Assembly (NCBI GenBank): GCA_023432465.1
Contig: JAEYUO010000016.1
Location: forward strand, 1-64,000
Reading direction: 5' to 3'
Origin: Planctomycetota bacterium
GTDB taxonomy: Bacteria; Planctomycetota; Phycisphaerae; Phycisphaerales; UBA1924
Length of the DNA: 64,000 nucleotides
Shown here: piece after piece, positions 16,925 through 26,112 of the stretch
How the letters are laid out: every line of letters starts with the position of its first letter
Numbering within the stretch: position 1 is the stretch's first letter
Program-made: the position numbers and the translations under genes
Notes under the pieces: generated by a model
Databases searched by the model: none
What the model was told of the DNA's origin: nothing
Seen by the model: only the letters and a program-made list of their open reading frames with translations

Positions 16925-19369
16925 TTACGCGCAGTTGCCCGCAAACCACGCCGCGAGGAACGCGAAGATGTCCGGCGTGCCGATGAGCCCGTTGCCGTCA
17001 CTGTCGGCCCGCGGATCGAAGGCGAACCATGCCGCGAGGAACGTGAAGATGTCCTGAACGGTGACCGCGCCGTTTCCGTCGAAGTCCGCCGGGCACTGTC
17101 GCGGCCCGGTTGTCATGCCGGAAAGGAGCGATGGCCCGCCGGGCTTGTAAGGGGCAAGCAGGGCTTCGACTGTGGAGGGGGGTCGATTGGCATCGAACCG
17201 GAAGTTGTACATCGTGCCCCACCGCAGCGGGTTGCTGCCGGGGTGCGAACTGTACGGATTCGTTGCCCACAGAAGCTGCGTCGGTGTGCGCACCGCCTGC
17301 CAGGGGATGTTGTGATACGGCTCATCGTGCGACCGGACTGCGCTGAAGCCGATGTTGGTGACCGTCGTCGCCGGATCGAGCGGGATCGCAAAGCCGCTGA
17401 CCCCGCGGTCCATGTCGAGATTGTACAGGGCGTACTCGTAGCGCCATGTGCCGTCGCGGTTGTCCGTGGCGCGAACCGCGAGGATGCACCTGCCGTCATC
17501 GACGGTTTGCGCAGGGATTACCGTGCGCGATGCGCCGGCCCAAGCAAGGATCGCAGGGCCGTTGCTGCCGGCCTGTGCTGAGATGTCCAGCGTCCACGCC
17601 CCGCCAGGCGTGCCGGAGACCTGAACCTGCTCGAACGATGCGCTGTTGAGCCGATTGGCGTCGTCGTGGCTCAAGATGTATGTCTCGCAGAAGTAGACGG
17701 CACCTGGATTCCGCGCGGGGTCCAGGTCGGAATCGCGGATCTGCAGCCGATGGCTGATTCCGTTGTGTGGCGGTTGGGTTGTCGCGAAGTGCGACCCCGC
17801 GTAGGTGAATGACCCTGTCCATGGGTTGATCTCGTGCCGCGGCCCGAGGGTGGATTGTTGCGCGTTGATCGCCGCCGAATAGGTATCGGAGCAGCCCACG
17901 CCCAGCCGCGAGTTGTTCACATAGGGCGTGCAGCCGAAGCCGCAGGCATTGCCCTGCGCTGCGGCCCAGCCGTGCTTTGCCCACGACATGCCGATCTGTT
18001 CGAAGCGTCCGTTCATCAGGCGGTACATGTTGAAGACCATGAACGGGTGGCGCGGATCGGGATTGACGATCCAGTCCAGCGGTTCCGTGCCCGAGTTGCA
18101 CAGCGGCGCATCGATCGCGCAGCCGATGATGTCCCCCTCGCGCCCGGCCTGGACGATCTGGTTCAACTCGCCGACGTAGATATCGGCGCCAACAGGCGCG
18201 CCGGGCGTGCAGGCGATGTTCACGAAGCATGCGCCGGTCGCGGCTCCTGCGCCGGCCACGCGGATGTAGTACACCCCGCCGCTCTGAACAGCCAAAGCAA
18301 GCAGCGACTGTGCGCCGCAGTCGTTGTCGCTGCACGCGATCTCGTTGGCCGCCGTCCCCGGACACCCGGTGTGTACGCTCACCACCGTGTCGAAGCCGCC
18401 CCCGCAGGTGTTGATCGCGAGTGTGCAATCCTCCAGCGGCGAGTAGCGGTACCACACGTCCGCGCTTGATCCCGCTGCGCATGAGGACGAACCGTCCGGC
18501 GTCGCACCGGTCGTATCCGCCAGGTGCAGGCCGGGGGTGATGTCGATGGCTTCTGCGCACGAGTCCGCCTGCGCAACCGACTCGCATTGCACGTTCAACG
18601 TGTATGCGCCGCTCGCACCGTTGAACCCTGCGACGCGGATGTACAGGCTCTGCCCGGACTGCGCCGCCACGAACAGACGCGAGCCGAAGTTCGCGCACGA
18701 GTCGTCATTGCAGGCGATCTGATTCGCCGTTGTGCCCGGGCACCCGGTATGGATCGACAGCACCGTGTCGAAGCCGCTCCCGCACGTGTCAACCGTGAGC
18801 AGGCACGAACTCTGCGGAGTATGCACGAACCAGTGATCCGGCCCGCCCGCGGCCTGCCCGCATGCCGCCGACCCGTCGTTGGTCGCCGGTGCGGTCGAGC
18901 CCGAGTAACTTCCGGTCTGGACCGGCGTCGCGAGCGAGCAGGAGTCCCGTTCCGATGGAACCTCGCACACGATGTTCAGCGCGTACATCCCGACAGCCCC
19001 GTTCCAGCCTGAGACGCGGATCAGGTAAGTCGTGTTTGCCACGGCGGCAAGTTGTACACGCGAGCTCAGTGCACAGGCATCATCGTTACACGCCAGGGTC
19101 GTCGTGCTGCTCCCCGGGCACAGGGCCGAGTGGATCGACAGAACCGTGTCGTACGAGCTCCCGCAGGTGTCCACCGTCAGCAGACACGCCTCCGTCACAT
19201 TCAGGGCGTACCACACATCAGGCCCGACGTTGGAGACGCACGAGGTCGCGCCGTCCACGGTTGCGCCGACGATTGTCCCCTGGTAGTTGCCCGGTGAGAT
19301 TGGTGTGGCGCCCGCGCAGGAATCGGACTGTGCCGCGGCGGAGTGAACAATAAGAAAACAACTCACCAC
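16925..19369 (-). CDS. Secreted PPC-like repeat protein with unknown core and double dockerin module
   Basis: The protein has about 814 aa and is exported. Three PPC-like modules (about 15-135, 136-265, 266-395) carry TCGxxxDTVLSIH...CP and CNDD/CSDN motifs. A 360-residue core of unknown function follows. It contains an RFEQIGMSWAKHGW stretch and LGVGCSDTYSA, resembling from memory a widespread uncharacterised exported domain of marine bacteria. The C-terminus has a complete two-half dockerin: CPADFDGNG...DIFTFLAAWFA and DSDGNG...DIFAFLAAWFAGNCA. The GTG start at 19369 leaves a signal peptide without its basic N-region. In-frame sequence continues upstream as TRSHRRAAKAAFLA with an ATA at 19414 in start position, 6 bp after AGG, so the true start may be non-standard. 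Confidence 0.82.
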   Translation of the reverse strand: MVSCFLIVHSAAAQSDSCAGATPISPGNYQGTIVGATVDGATSCVSNVGPDVWYALNVTEACLLTVDTCGSSYDTVLSIHSALCPGSSTTTLACNDDACALSSRVQLAAVANTTYLIRVSGWNGAVGMYALNIVCEVPSERDSCSLATPVQTGSYSGSTAPATNDGSAACGQAAGGPDHWFVHTPQSSCLLTVDTCGSGFDTVLSIHTGCPGTTANQIACNDDSCANFGSRLFVAAQSGQSLYIRVAGFNGASGAYTLNVQCESVAQADSCAEAIDITPGLHLADTTGATPDGSSSCAAGSSADVWYRYSPLEDCTLAINTCGGGFDTVVSVHTGCPGTAANEIACSDNDCGAQSLLALAVQSGGVYYIRVAGAGAATGACFVNIACTPGAPVGADIYVGELNQIVQAGREGDIIGCAIDAPLCNSGTEPLDWIVNPDPRHPFMVFNMYRLMNGRFEQIGMSWAKHGWAAAQGNACGFGCTPYVNNSRLGVGCSDTYSAAINAQQSTLGPRHEINPWTGSFTYAGSHFATTQPPHNGISHRLQIRDSDLDPARNPGAVYFCETYILSHDDANRLNSASFEQVQVSGTPGGAWTLDISAQAGSNGPAILAWAGASRTVIPAQTVDDGRCILAVRATDNRDGTWRYEYALYNLDMDRGVSGFAIPLDPATTVTNIGFSAVRSHDEPYHNIPWQAVRTPTQLLWATNPYSSHPGSNPLRWGTMYNFRFDANRPPSTVEALLAPYKPGGPSLLSGMTTGPRQCPADFDGNGAVTVQDIFTFLAAWFAFDPRADSDGNGLIGTPDIFAFLAAWFAGNCA

Positions 19370-19518
19370 AGCCAGGAACGCCGCCTTGGCGGCACGTCGA
19401 TGGGATCGGGTTATGGATCGCCTCGTCTCTGCCCACCCCTGCCCGGGAATCCGGGGAACGATCCCAGTTTACAACGAATCGGATTTCGTGCAATCAGGCT
19501 TCTTTTCCGTCCACGAAA

Positions 19519-19547
19519 AAGGCCCCGGACGTGGTGTCCGGGGCCTT
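19519..19547 (-). terminator. Rho-independent terminator of the metalloprotease gene
   Basis: Perfect 12-bp arms AAGGCCCCGGAC / GTCCGGGGCCTT lie around a 5-base loop. Read on the minus strand, the stem is followed by a T5 tract, placing it about 25 bp after the metalloprotease stop codon. Confidence 0.88.
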
Positions 19548-19570
19548 GGTACAAGCGCGGGTTTGTCCGT

Positions 19571-22525
19571 TTATCGCGGGGGAACTTCGGACATCGAGTC
19601 GTAGTAGGCAGGCTCAGCGCCGAAGCCGGGGGCCGGAGCCGCCGGCGCGGGCTGGCCGAAGAAGAACGACGGCGTGCCGCCGCCGCCGATCTTGTTCGCG
19701 TTGTAGATGAAGGACGCATCGAGCACCTTGTCGATGCGAAGGCCCGCCTCGGCGAGGTGCGCCTTGGAGTAGTCATCCACGCGCCCGGCGGCATCGGTGT
19801 CGGTGATGCGCTTGATGCGGTCGCGGATGTCGCGGAGCTTGGCGGTGGCCAGGTTTGAGATCGGCTTGCCCGCCGCGCCGCGGACGGTGCCTGGCATGGA
19901 GAGGTCGATGAGCCGGTCCAGGTGCTCACGCTGCAGATTGCGCCGCAGGCTGGAGATGTAGGGCTTGCGGTTGGTGTAGGTGGAGGCGGGCGCGGACTCG
20001 ATCTCCGTCCAGATGGCGCCGGTGACCGAGTTCATCAGTTCCGGCAGGGTCAGCATGTCCTGATCGGCGGGAACGCGGAACTCGTTGTCGTAGACCCGCT
20101 TGAGCACGGTGGGGTTCATGATCATGGTGATGGCCGAGGCCTGGGCGCCCAGGATGCGGTCGTGCACGGCCCAGGTGGCATCCTCCATGATCTCGTTGCG
20201 GCCGCCGTCGTCCCACCACTTGTCCACGGTCATGTGCTTGAGCATCTCGGGGGTGAGGCCGAAGGCCGCATCCGGGAACGAGTTGTCGATGACGAACTTC
20301 AGCGCAGCGCGCTGTGTCTGTGCGGGGACGACCTGGATGGGCGGACGGCCGTTGGGGTCGCCCTTGCGGTCGCGGTTGACGTGTGCGCCGCCGACCCAGG
20401 CGGACATCATGTTGACGGCCTGGAGCTGCTGGTTGAGGGTGAGGTTGTAGCCGCGCCGCGCCTTGGACCAGCTCTCGCCGTCCTTGACGAACTTGGCCAG
20501 CAGCCGGTCGCGGTAGTACTGCACGAGGCGGATCTGGTTGTTGGCGTAGTCGAGAGGATCGGCGGAGAAGTCGTACTGCCGCGCGAGCGGGTCGGGTCCG
20601 CCGACATCCTCATCGGTGAGGAACGCCAGCTCGGGCTCGGCGACGCGGGAGAGCGCCTTCTTGGGATCGTTGCCGTAGCCATACTCGATGACCCAGTAGT
20701 CATACGGCCCGATATCGATCATCGTGTAGTCGCCCTGCACGGGGCCGGCCTCTCGGTTGATGTTCACCGGGGTGTAGTCCATCACCGATCCGGTGAACGG
20801 CTTCTTGCCCTTGATGACATCCGAGTTGATGTCGCTGAGCGTGTAGATCGATGAGGCCTTGAAGTTGTGACGCAGGCCGAGCGTGTGCCCGACCTCGTGC
20901 GCCACCAGGTCCGTCAGCATCGGGCCGACGAACCACTCGGGGATGCCGTCGATCAGTTCGGGCTCTTCCTTCTTGGGCTTGTCGTCCTTCTTGCCCTCTC
21001 CGGCGGGCGCATCGCCCTCGGGTTCATCGGCGGCGAGTTCCTCGGTGAGGAGCTCGAGCTCGATGTGCATGCGCATCATCGCCATGTCGAACGCCTTGCC
21101 GCGGGCCGCGAGGCAGAGCCCGTTCATCTGGCTGGTGCGTCCGGCGAGCCCGTCGAACTCGTCATCGCCGTAGAGCGTGGGATCGACATTGCCGGCGGGG
21201 TGACCGCCGTAGCGGACCACGCCGCGGTTGGCGCGCATGGCCAGGAGATAGTCGCGATCGCCCGGATCGGCCAGGCGGATGCGCGGGTCCCACTCGGGGT
21301 TGCGGTCGAGGAAGGCGAGCGTCTCGGGGCTGAAGCCCTGCATCGCCATCTCGGGGAGGAGTTGGTTGGCCTGGAACCAGAAGTGACGGATCCAGCCATC
21401 GGTCAGCACGACGTCGGCATCGAGAATCTGGCCGGTGCGGGGGTCGGTGCGGCTGGGCCCGATGGCCGTGCCCATGTCGTTGGAGAGCCAGCGGATGAAG
21501 TTGTACCGCGTGTCCTCCGGGTCCTTGTCCATGTGGTTGCCGGTCGTCTTGTCCTGATACTCGACCTCGATCGCGTTCAGGATGCCGACCTTCTCGAACG
21601 CCTTGTTCCAGTACTCAACGCCGTCGCGGACGTAGCGCCGGTAGCGCACGGGCACGGTGTGCTCGACATAGAACACGATCGGCTTCTTCGGCGGGCTGAG
21701 GCGCAGGCCCGGCTCGCGCTTCTCAAGGTGCCAGCGATTGATGTAGCGGACCCACTTCTGGTCGTCGCGGTACTTGCCCAGGTCGCGGTAGCTGGTGGTG
21801 AAGTACCCGATCCGCTCATCGGCCTCGCGCGGCTTGTAGCCGGTGGATTCCGGCAACCGGCTGATCGAGTAGTGGAACGTGCGGAGCTGTCCGCCCGCCA
21901 CCGGCATCTCGATCGTGACCTCGATGTTCTCGGGGAACGCCTTGACCTGCTTGATCGTGGCAAGCCGGGGATTCGCGCCCGCGGCCTGACGGTCGAAGAA
22001 CCGGCCCGCCTGGCCGACCAGGAGCGCATCGAGGTCGATCACCGGCTGCCCGGAGGGGCCCATCGTGACGATGGGCATGTCCAGCATCACGCGGTCGGTG
22101 AACTGCTGGCTGACGCCCGCCTTGGACTCCGCATCACCCGTTGTGCGGGTGTCGAAGTTGGGGGAAATCATGGCGATGTTCTTGTCGTAGCGCTTCCAAT
22201 AGAAGACGCCGTCGCCGCCCTGAAGGCCGGCCCAGATGTCGCCGCCCGCGACGGTCATCGCGATGAAGTGCTTCTGGCTGCTGAAGTTGCGAGGCAACTC
22301 CGCCAGAAGCTGGTTGTCCTTGGCGCGGCGCCAGATCGTGTACAGGCTCTCGGAGCCGTCCGCCGTGGACACGATCTTCTCATAGTCCTTGGAAACTTCG
22401 GCAAAGGGTGGGAACTCCGGCCGTGGGCGTTCGCCCCCGGGGCCCCCTTCTTGGGCGAGCGCGCCTGCGCCAAGCGCAATCGCCACCGCCGCGGAAATCG
22501 TCCGCCATACGTGTTTGCTGCTCAT
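19571..22525 (-). CDS. Large secreted zinc-dependent metalloprotease (metzincin, DUF5117/DUF4953-like)
   Basis: The exported 984-aa peptidase has a signal peptide (MSSKHVWRTISAAVAIALGAGALA). A roughly 500-residue N-terminal beta-rich region follows, as in the zinc-dependent metalloprotease family with DUF5117/DUF5118. The catalytic zinc motif is HEVGHTLGLRH (H543, E544, H547, H553), followed by VMDYTP as the metzincin Met-turn. A Lys/Glu/Asp/Pro-rich insert (GEGKKDDKPKKEEPE) sits just before the active site. The large C-terminal helical part is typical of the family. ATG 22525 has AAGGAGATGGC upstream; the open frame further upstream to 22672 shows no protein character. The gene is apparently monocistronic, with its own terminator. 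It has no dockerin tail, unlike its secreted neighbours. Confidence 0.92.
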   Translation of the reverse strand: MSSKHVWRTISAAVAIALGAGALAQEGGPGGERPRPEFPPFAEVSKDYEKIVSTADGSESLYTIWRRAKDNQLLAELPRNFSSQKHFIAMTVAGGDIWAGLQGGDGVFYWKRYDKNIAMISPNFDTRTTGDAESKAGVSQQFTDRVMLDMPIVTMGPSGQPVIDLDALLVGQAGRFFDRQAAGANPRLATIKQVKAFPENIEVTIEMPVAGGQLRTFHYSISRLPESTGYKPREADERIGYFTTSYRDLGKYRDDQKWVRYINRWHLEKREPGLRLSPPKKPIVFYVEHTVPVRYRRYVRDGVEYWNKAFEKVGILNAIEVEYQDKTTGNHMDKDPEDTRYNFIRWLSNDMGTAIGPSRTDPRTGQILDADVVLTDGWIRHFWFQANQLLPEMAMQGFSPETLAFLDRNPEWDPRIRLADPGDRDYLLAMRANRGVVRYGGHPAGNVDPTLYGDDEFDGLAGRTSQMNGLCLAARGKAFDMAMMRMHIELELLTEELAADEPEGDAPAGEGKKDDKPKKEEPELIDGIPEWFVGPMLTDLVAHEVGHTLGLRHNFKASSIYTLSDINSDVIKGKKPFTGSVMDYTPVNINREAGPVQGDYTMIDIGPYDYWVIEYGYGNDPKKALSRVAEPELAFLTDEDVGGPDPLARQYDFSADPLDYANNQIRLVQYYRDRLLAKFVKDGESWSKARRGYNLTLNQQLQAVNMMSAWVGGAHVNRDRKGDPNGRPPIQVVPAQTQRAALKFVIDNSFPDAAFGLTPEMLKHMTVDKWWDDGGRNEIMEDATWAVHDRILGAQASAITMIMNPTVLKRVYDNEFRVPADQDMLTLPELMNSVTGAIWTEIESAPASTYTNRKPYISSLRRNLQREHLDRLIDLSMPGTVRGAAGKPISNLATAKLRDIRDRIKRITDTDAAGRVDDYSKAHLAEAGLRIDKVLDASFIYNANKIGGGGTPSFFFGQPAPAAPAPGFGAEPAYYDSMSEVPPR

Positions 22526-22774
22526 GCCATCTCCTTGAAGTTCACGCCACCCTGAATAAGTGGTCTTGCATTCCATCTTCGCGGCGAGTGTGGAGATGGG
22601 GTCGATCGGGACCCATCCGTCAAAGTCGCCGCGATGAATCGCGGTTCGGACTGTTTGCCTGCGCGGGTGCAAGTTTAGCGATTCCCGGCGATCGTCGGGG
22701 CATCGCGGCGAAGCTTGCGCAGTGCGACTCGGTTGTACCGCGCAGAGCGCGGTCCGGTGGCGGAGGTGGCCCGA

Positions 22775-23500
22775 TCATTCGGTCTGATCGGACTCGGCAG
22801 GCAGCGACCGTATCCACTCGCGCAGGGTGGCGAGTTCGCCAAGTTCCAGTTGATGGACGGGCGCGATCGGGCTTGCCGGCCCTCCCAAGCCGACGACCTC
22901 AAAGAGCCGACTGGCATCGGGGTCTCCCGTGGTCAGCCAGCGGATGCCTCGCTGCGGTGCGGTGAGTTGCTCCAGAGTCGAGGCCCTGACCCCTCCCGCG
23001 GGACGTGATTCGCCGTGACATCCTGCGCAGCGCACTGTCAGGATCGATGCGGCTGCCTGTTTCACGGCGCTGGACCACTCACTGCCGGGAGTCGGCATGG
23101 GCGATCCGACGGCGGCGTGCCTGGGCTGCTGAAGCTCTCGGGCGCTGAACGCGGCGGCAAGGGTGAAGGCACCCAGCGGAACGACCAGAAGCGCCACGAC
23201 GGCTGCGCCGGCAAGGCGCTCGTGCCGCGATGCCCACCCTCCCAGGCCCGCGCGTTTGCAGAGGTTCGTCACCAGCCATCGCCAGTGCAGGGCGATGTGG
23301 AGTGTCACGGCGACCAGCAGCACAGCGCTCGCCGCGGCATGTATCGTGCCCCAATCGTGCCGGAGCAACCCCCACAGCCAGTGTGTCCGGTTCGTTCCCG
23401 GCGGCAGGATGAACCAGATCACGATGCCGGTGGCGACCATGGCCGTGAGCGCGAGGGCCGCGAGGAGGTCGGTGAGGATGTTGATCAGGAGTCTGTTCAC
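22775..23500 (-). CDS. Membrane cytochrome b-like (DUF4405-type) protein fused to a c-type haem domain
   Basis: The 241-aa protein probably takes part in electron transfer. There are about four transmembrane helices in residues 5-150, with histidines spaced as in DUF4405 membrane haem proteins (WGTIHAA and TLHIALHWRW). An exported C-terminal domain follows with one c-haem site, RCAGCHG, and the GGVRASTLEQL segment typical of planctomycete c-type haem domains. The start is a GTG at 23500 with AAGGA 6 bp upstream; a longer frame to 23638 overlaps the divergent gene. No haem-lyase or reductase neighbours are seen. The stop lies 249 bp before the metalloprotease start. Confidence 0.78.
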   Translation of the reverse strand: MNRLLINILTDLLAALALTAMVATGIVIWFILPPGTNRTHWLWGLLRHDWGTIHAAASAVLLVAVTLHIALHWRWLVTNLCKRAGLGGWASRHERLAGAAVVALLVVPLGAFTLAAAFSARELQQPRHAAVGSPMPTPGSEWSSAVKQAAASILTVRCAGCHGESRPAGGVRASTLEQLTAPQRGIRWLTTGDPDASRLFEVVGLGGPASPIAPVHQLELGELATLREWIRSLPAESDQTE

Positions 23501-23545
23501 GGCCGGTCCTTGGGCAATCCCCGAGCCTGATGTTCGCCAGATGAG

Positions 23546-23899
23546 ATGATTGTCCTCGCACGCGCGGCTGGGAGTTTGAAACTGTCGCGGGGCGAGACGG
23601 AAGAATTGCTCAGAAACATGCCCGCGGAACTCGATCAACCCGATGCCGCCCCGTCGTCACCGCCTGCCCCTTGGTGGGCTCGCGCGTTGAGCGGGGCGAT
23701 CGTCGGCGCGCTCGCGGGGCTGGTTCTCGCGGCGATCATCGCGGCGATCGCGCTTGTCCTGACGGTGTTCCTGCCCGGAGTGGGAGCACCCCGCATCTGG
23801 AAGTCGGCGGCAACGGTCATGGCGTTGGCCATGATCGCCGGCATCATCCGCTCAGCGTGGTATGGAATCCGACGCGGCGGTGGGGAAAGCGCCCGTTGA
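23546..23899 (+). CDS. Small membrane protein, unknown
   Basis: At most 117 aa, with two predicted transmembrane segments (about 48-78 and 86-105: ALSGAIVGALAGLVLAA and a later Ala/Ile-rich stretch) and a proline-rich cytoplasmic lead. It is not recognised. The start is uncertain: ATG 23546 or ATG 23618 (MPAELDQPD), neither with a good RBS. It is divergent from the cytochrome gene with 45 bp or more between them. Confidence 0.55.
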   Translation: MIVLARAAGSLKLSRGETEELLRNMPAELDQPDAAPSSPPAPWWARALSGAIVGALAGLVLAAIIAAIALVLTVFLPGVGAPRIWKSAATVMALAMIAGIIRSAWYGIRRGGGESAR

Positions 23900-23908
23900 G
23901 ATGTCGGG

Positions 23909-23926
23909 GCGGGCATTGATGCCCGC
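23909..23926 (+). other. Stem-loop after the small membrane protein gene
   Basis: Arms GCGGGCA / TGCCCGC with loop TTGA. No T tract follows, so it may be a weak terminator or part of the dispersed element that starts inside its second arm (23921-23940). Confidence 0.45.
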
Positions 23927-23940
23927 AAGCGGGTGTGCTC
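23921..23940 (+). repeat. 20-bp dispersed element, copy 2
   Basis: It matches 9805-9824 at 19 of 20 positions. It lies in the 229-bp region before transketolase, about 190 bp from the ATG. Confidence 0.6.
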
Positions 23941-24128
23941 ACCACGTGCAAACCGCGCGCCGAAGCAAGAGGCGACCACCTCGGACCGTGTTTTTGCGGT
24001 CTTCCCTCGTTCCGCTCCCAACCCTCTCGCCTATTGTCCACCTTCCCGGCGTCGGCTTCCCGCTTTCGCCGGGTCGTCAGTCGCGATACGTTACCTAATA
24101 GACCCCAGACAAAGAGGGAGCGGTCCTC

Positions 24129-26099
24129 ATGTCCTATGAAGCAGCTGTTCATGCCCAGGCGATCGAACTCAACCGGATGGCGCTCGAGATGACGGCCGCG
24201 GCCGGCTCGGGGCACCCCAGCACGGCCCTCTCGCTGGGCCACATCGTCACGGTGCTGATGTTCTCGTCGATGCGCTACTCGCCGGACTACCCCGACTACC
24301 CCACCTCTGACCGGCTGGTGCTGTCTGAGGGTCACGCGGTCCCCATCGTCTACGCCGCGGCGTGCAAGCTCGGCGTGATGGTCGGCAAGGACCCGGAGAA
24401 CCGTCGTCGTCTGCGTCCGGAGGATGCCGCGGGCCTTCGTGACTGGAAGTCCGAGCTCGACGGGCACCCGAACCCGATGGAGGGCTTCCCGTTCTTCGAT
24501 GCGGCGACCGGCTCATTGGGTCAGGGGTTGTCGGTGGCGGCGGGCCTCGCCGAGGCCGCGCGGCTTGATGGCATCGACAAGCGGATTTATTGCATCATCG
24601 GCGACGGCGAGACCCGCGAGGGACAGATCGCCGAGGCGCTCGACTTCATCGTGGACCGCAAGCTCACCAGCGTGCTGCCCATCTTCAACTGCAACGAGTA
24701 CGGGCAGACCGACCGCGTCAGCCCGCAGCAGAGCCCGGAGCGCATCAAGGCGAAGCTCGAGGCGTACGGCTTCGAGGTGCGCATGATCGACGGGCACAAC
24801 CCCGCGCAGATCCGCGCGGCGTTCGATGAGTTCGCCAAGCGTGCCGCTTCAACGGATGACAAGCCGATGGCGATTGTCGCCAAGACCGTCAAGGGCTGGG
24901 GCGCGCCGTCCATGGTGGGCTCGGGCTGGCACGGCAAGCCCGCCGAGGGTGAGCAGCTCAAGCGAGCGCTCGCGGAGCTTGATGAGCGGCGCGTGGAACT
25001 GACCACCGCGCTGGCGAGTTCCGACGCGTTCACCATCCAGCCGCCGGCCGAGGCCGCGGACCGCACGCCCAAGGCCGCGGAGCTTCCGCCGTTCTCGCAG
25101 GTCATGAAGAAGTACGACATGGAGAGCGTGCTGCACGCGGGGAAGATGGCCCCGCGGAAGGCCTACGGCATCGCGCTGCGTGCGCTGGGCCACGCCAACG
25201 ACAGCGTCGTCGTGCTCGATGCCGATGTCTCCAACTCGACCTTCGCCGAGACCTTCCGCAAGGACTCGGCACTGGCGTCCCGGTTCATCGAGTGCAAGAT
25301 CGCCGAGCAGAACATGTTCTCCGTCGCCGCGGGCCTTTCCGCCGCGGGCAAGGTTCCCTTCTGCTCGACCTTCGCCAAGTTTGTCACGCGCGGTTATGAC
25401 CAGATCGAGATGGCGATCAACTCCGGCGCGAACCTGAAGATGGTCGGCTCGCACGCGGGCATCAGCCTCGCGAGCGACGGGCCGAGCCAGATGTCGCTGC
25501 CGGATGTCGCCTGGTTCCGCTCGTTCACCACGATGCGCGACCACCGCGGCAACCCCGGCTGCTACATCCTCCAGCCCGCCGATGCCTTCGCCGCCTACGC
25601 CCTGACCGGCGTCATGGCCGAGTATGAGGGCGCGTGCTACATGCGGACCATCCGCCCCGAGACCGAGTTCCTCTACAACGATGATGTGGTGTTCAATCTC
25701 GGCGGGTTCGAGGTCCTCAACGAGGGCCGCGATGTGCTGCTGGTCGCGTGCGGCTACATGGTCCACGAGGCCAACAAGGCTTTGAATGATCTCGACAAGG
25801 CGGGCATCTCCGCCACCCTCGTCGATGCCTACTCGATCCCGTTCGACACCGAGAAGCTGCTCGACCTGGCCAACGCCAACGGCGGTTACGTCATCACGCT
25901 CGAGGACAACTACGGCGGCGGACTGGGTTCTGCGGTGGCCGATGCCCTGACCGAGAGCGGCGATGCCTTCACCCTCCAGCAGATGTTCGTCCGCCGCATC
26001 CCCAAGAGCGCGCGGACCCCGGCCGAGCTGCTCAAGATGTGCGGCCTGACATCCAAGGACATCGTCGAGGCGACGATGAAGATGCTGCAGGTCGCGTAA
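24129..26099 (+). CDS. tkt: Transketolase
   Basis: Thiamine-diphosphate enzyme of the non-oxidative pentose phosphate pathway, exchanging two-carbon units between sugar phosphates. The protein has the full length of 656 aa. The N-terminal ThDP domain has AAAGSGHP and GDGETREGQIAEA...NCNEYGQTD (about 157-200), the central Pyr domain has the conserved IAEQNMFSVAAGLS, and the C-terminal domain is complete. GGGAG lies 8-9 bp before ATG 24129. tsaB follows after 13 bp and may be cotranscribed. Confidence 0.96.
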   Translation: MSYEAAVHAQAIELNRMALEMTAAAGSGHPSTALSLGHIVTVLMFSSMRYSPDYPDYPTSDRLVLSEGHAVPIVYAAACKLGVMVGKDPENRRRLRPEDAAGLRDWKSELDGHPNPMEGFPFFDAATGSLGQGLSVAAGLAEAARLDGIDKRIYCIIGDGETREGQIAEALDFIVDRKLTSVLPIFNCNEYGQTDRVSPQQSPERIKAKLEAYGFEVRMIDGHNPAQIRAAFDEFAKRAASTDDKPMAIVAKTVKGWGAPSMVGSGWHGKPAEGEQLKRALAELDERRVELTTALASSDAFTIQPPAEAADRTPKAAELPPFSQVMKKYDMESVLHAGKMAPRKAYGIALRALGHANDSVVVLDADVSNSTFAETFRKDSALASRFIECKIAEQNMFSVAAGLSAAGKVPFCSTFAKFVTRGYDQIEMAINSGANLKMVGSHAGISLASDGPSQMSLPDVAWFRSFTTMRDHRGNPGCYILQPADAFAAYALTGVMAEYEGACYMRTIRPETEFLYNDDVVFNLGGFEVLNEGRDVLLVACGYMVHEANKALNDLDKAGISATLVDAYSIPFDTEKLLDLANANGGYVITLEDNYGGGLGSAVADALTESGDAFTLQQMFVRRIPKSARTPAELLKMCGLTSKDIVEATMKMLQVA

Positions 26100-26112
26100 A
26101 CACGGTGATTCC

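Noticed and set aside
20867..22555. A 562-aa plus-strand frame opposite the metalloprotease
   Set aside because: The minus strand has the HEVGHTLGLRH motif, signal peptide and terminator; this frame is a shadow.
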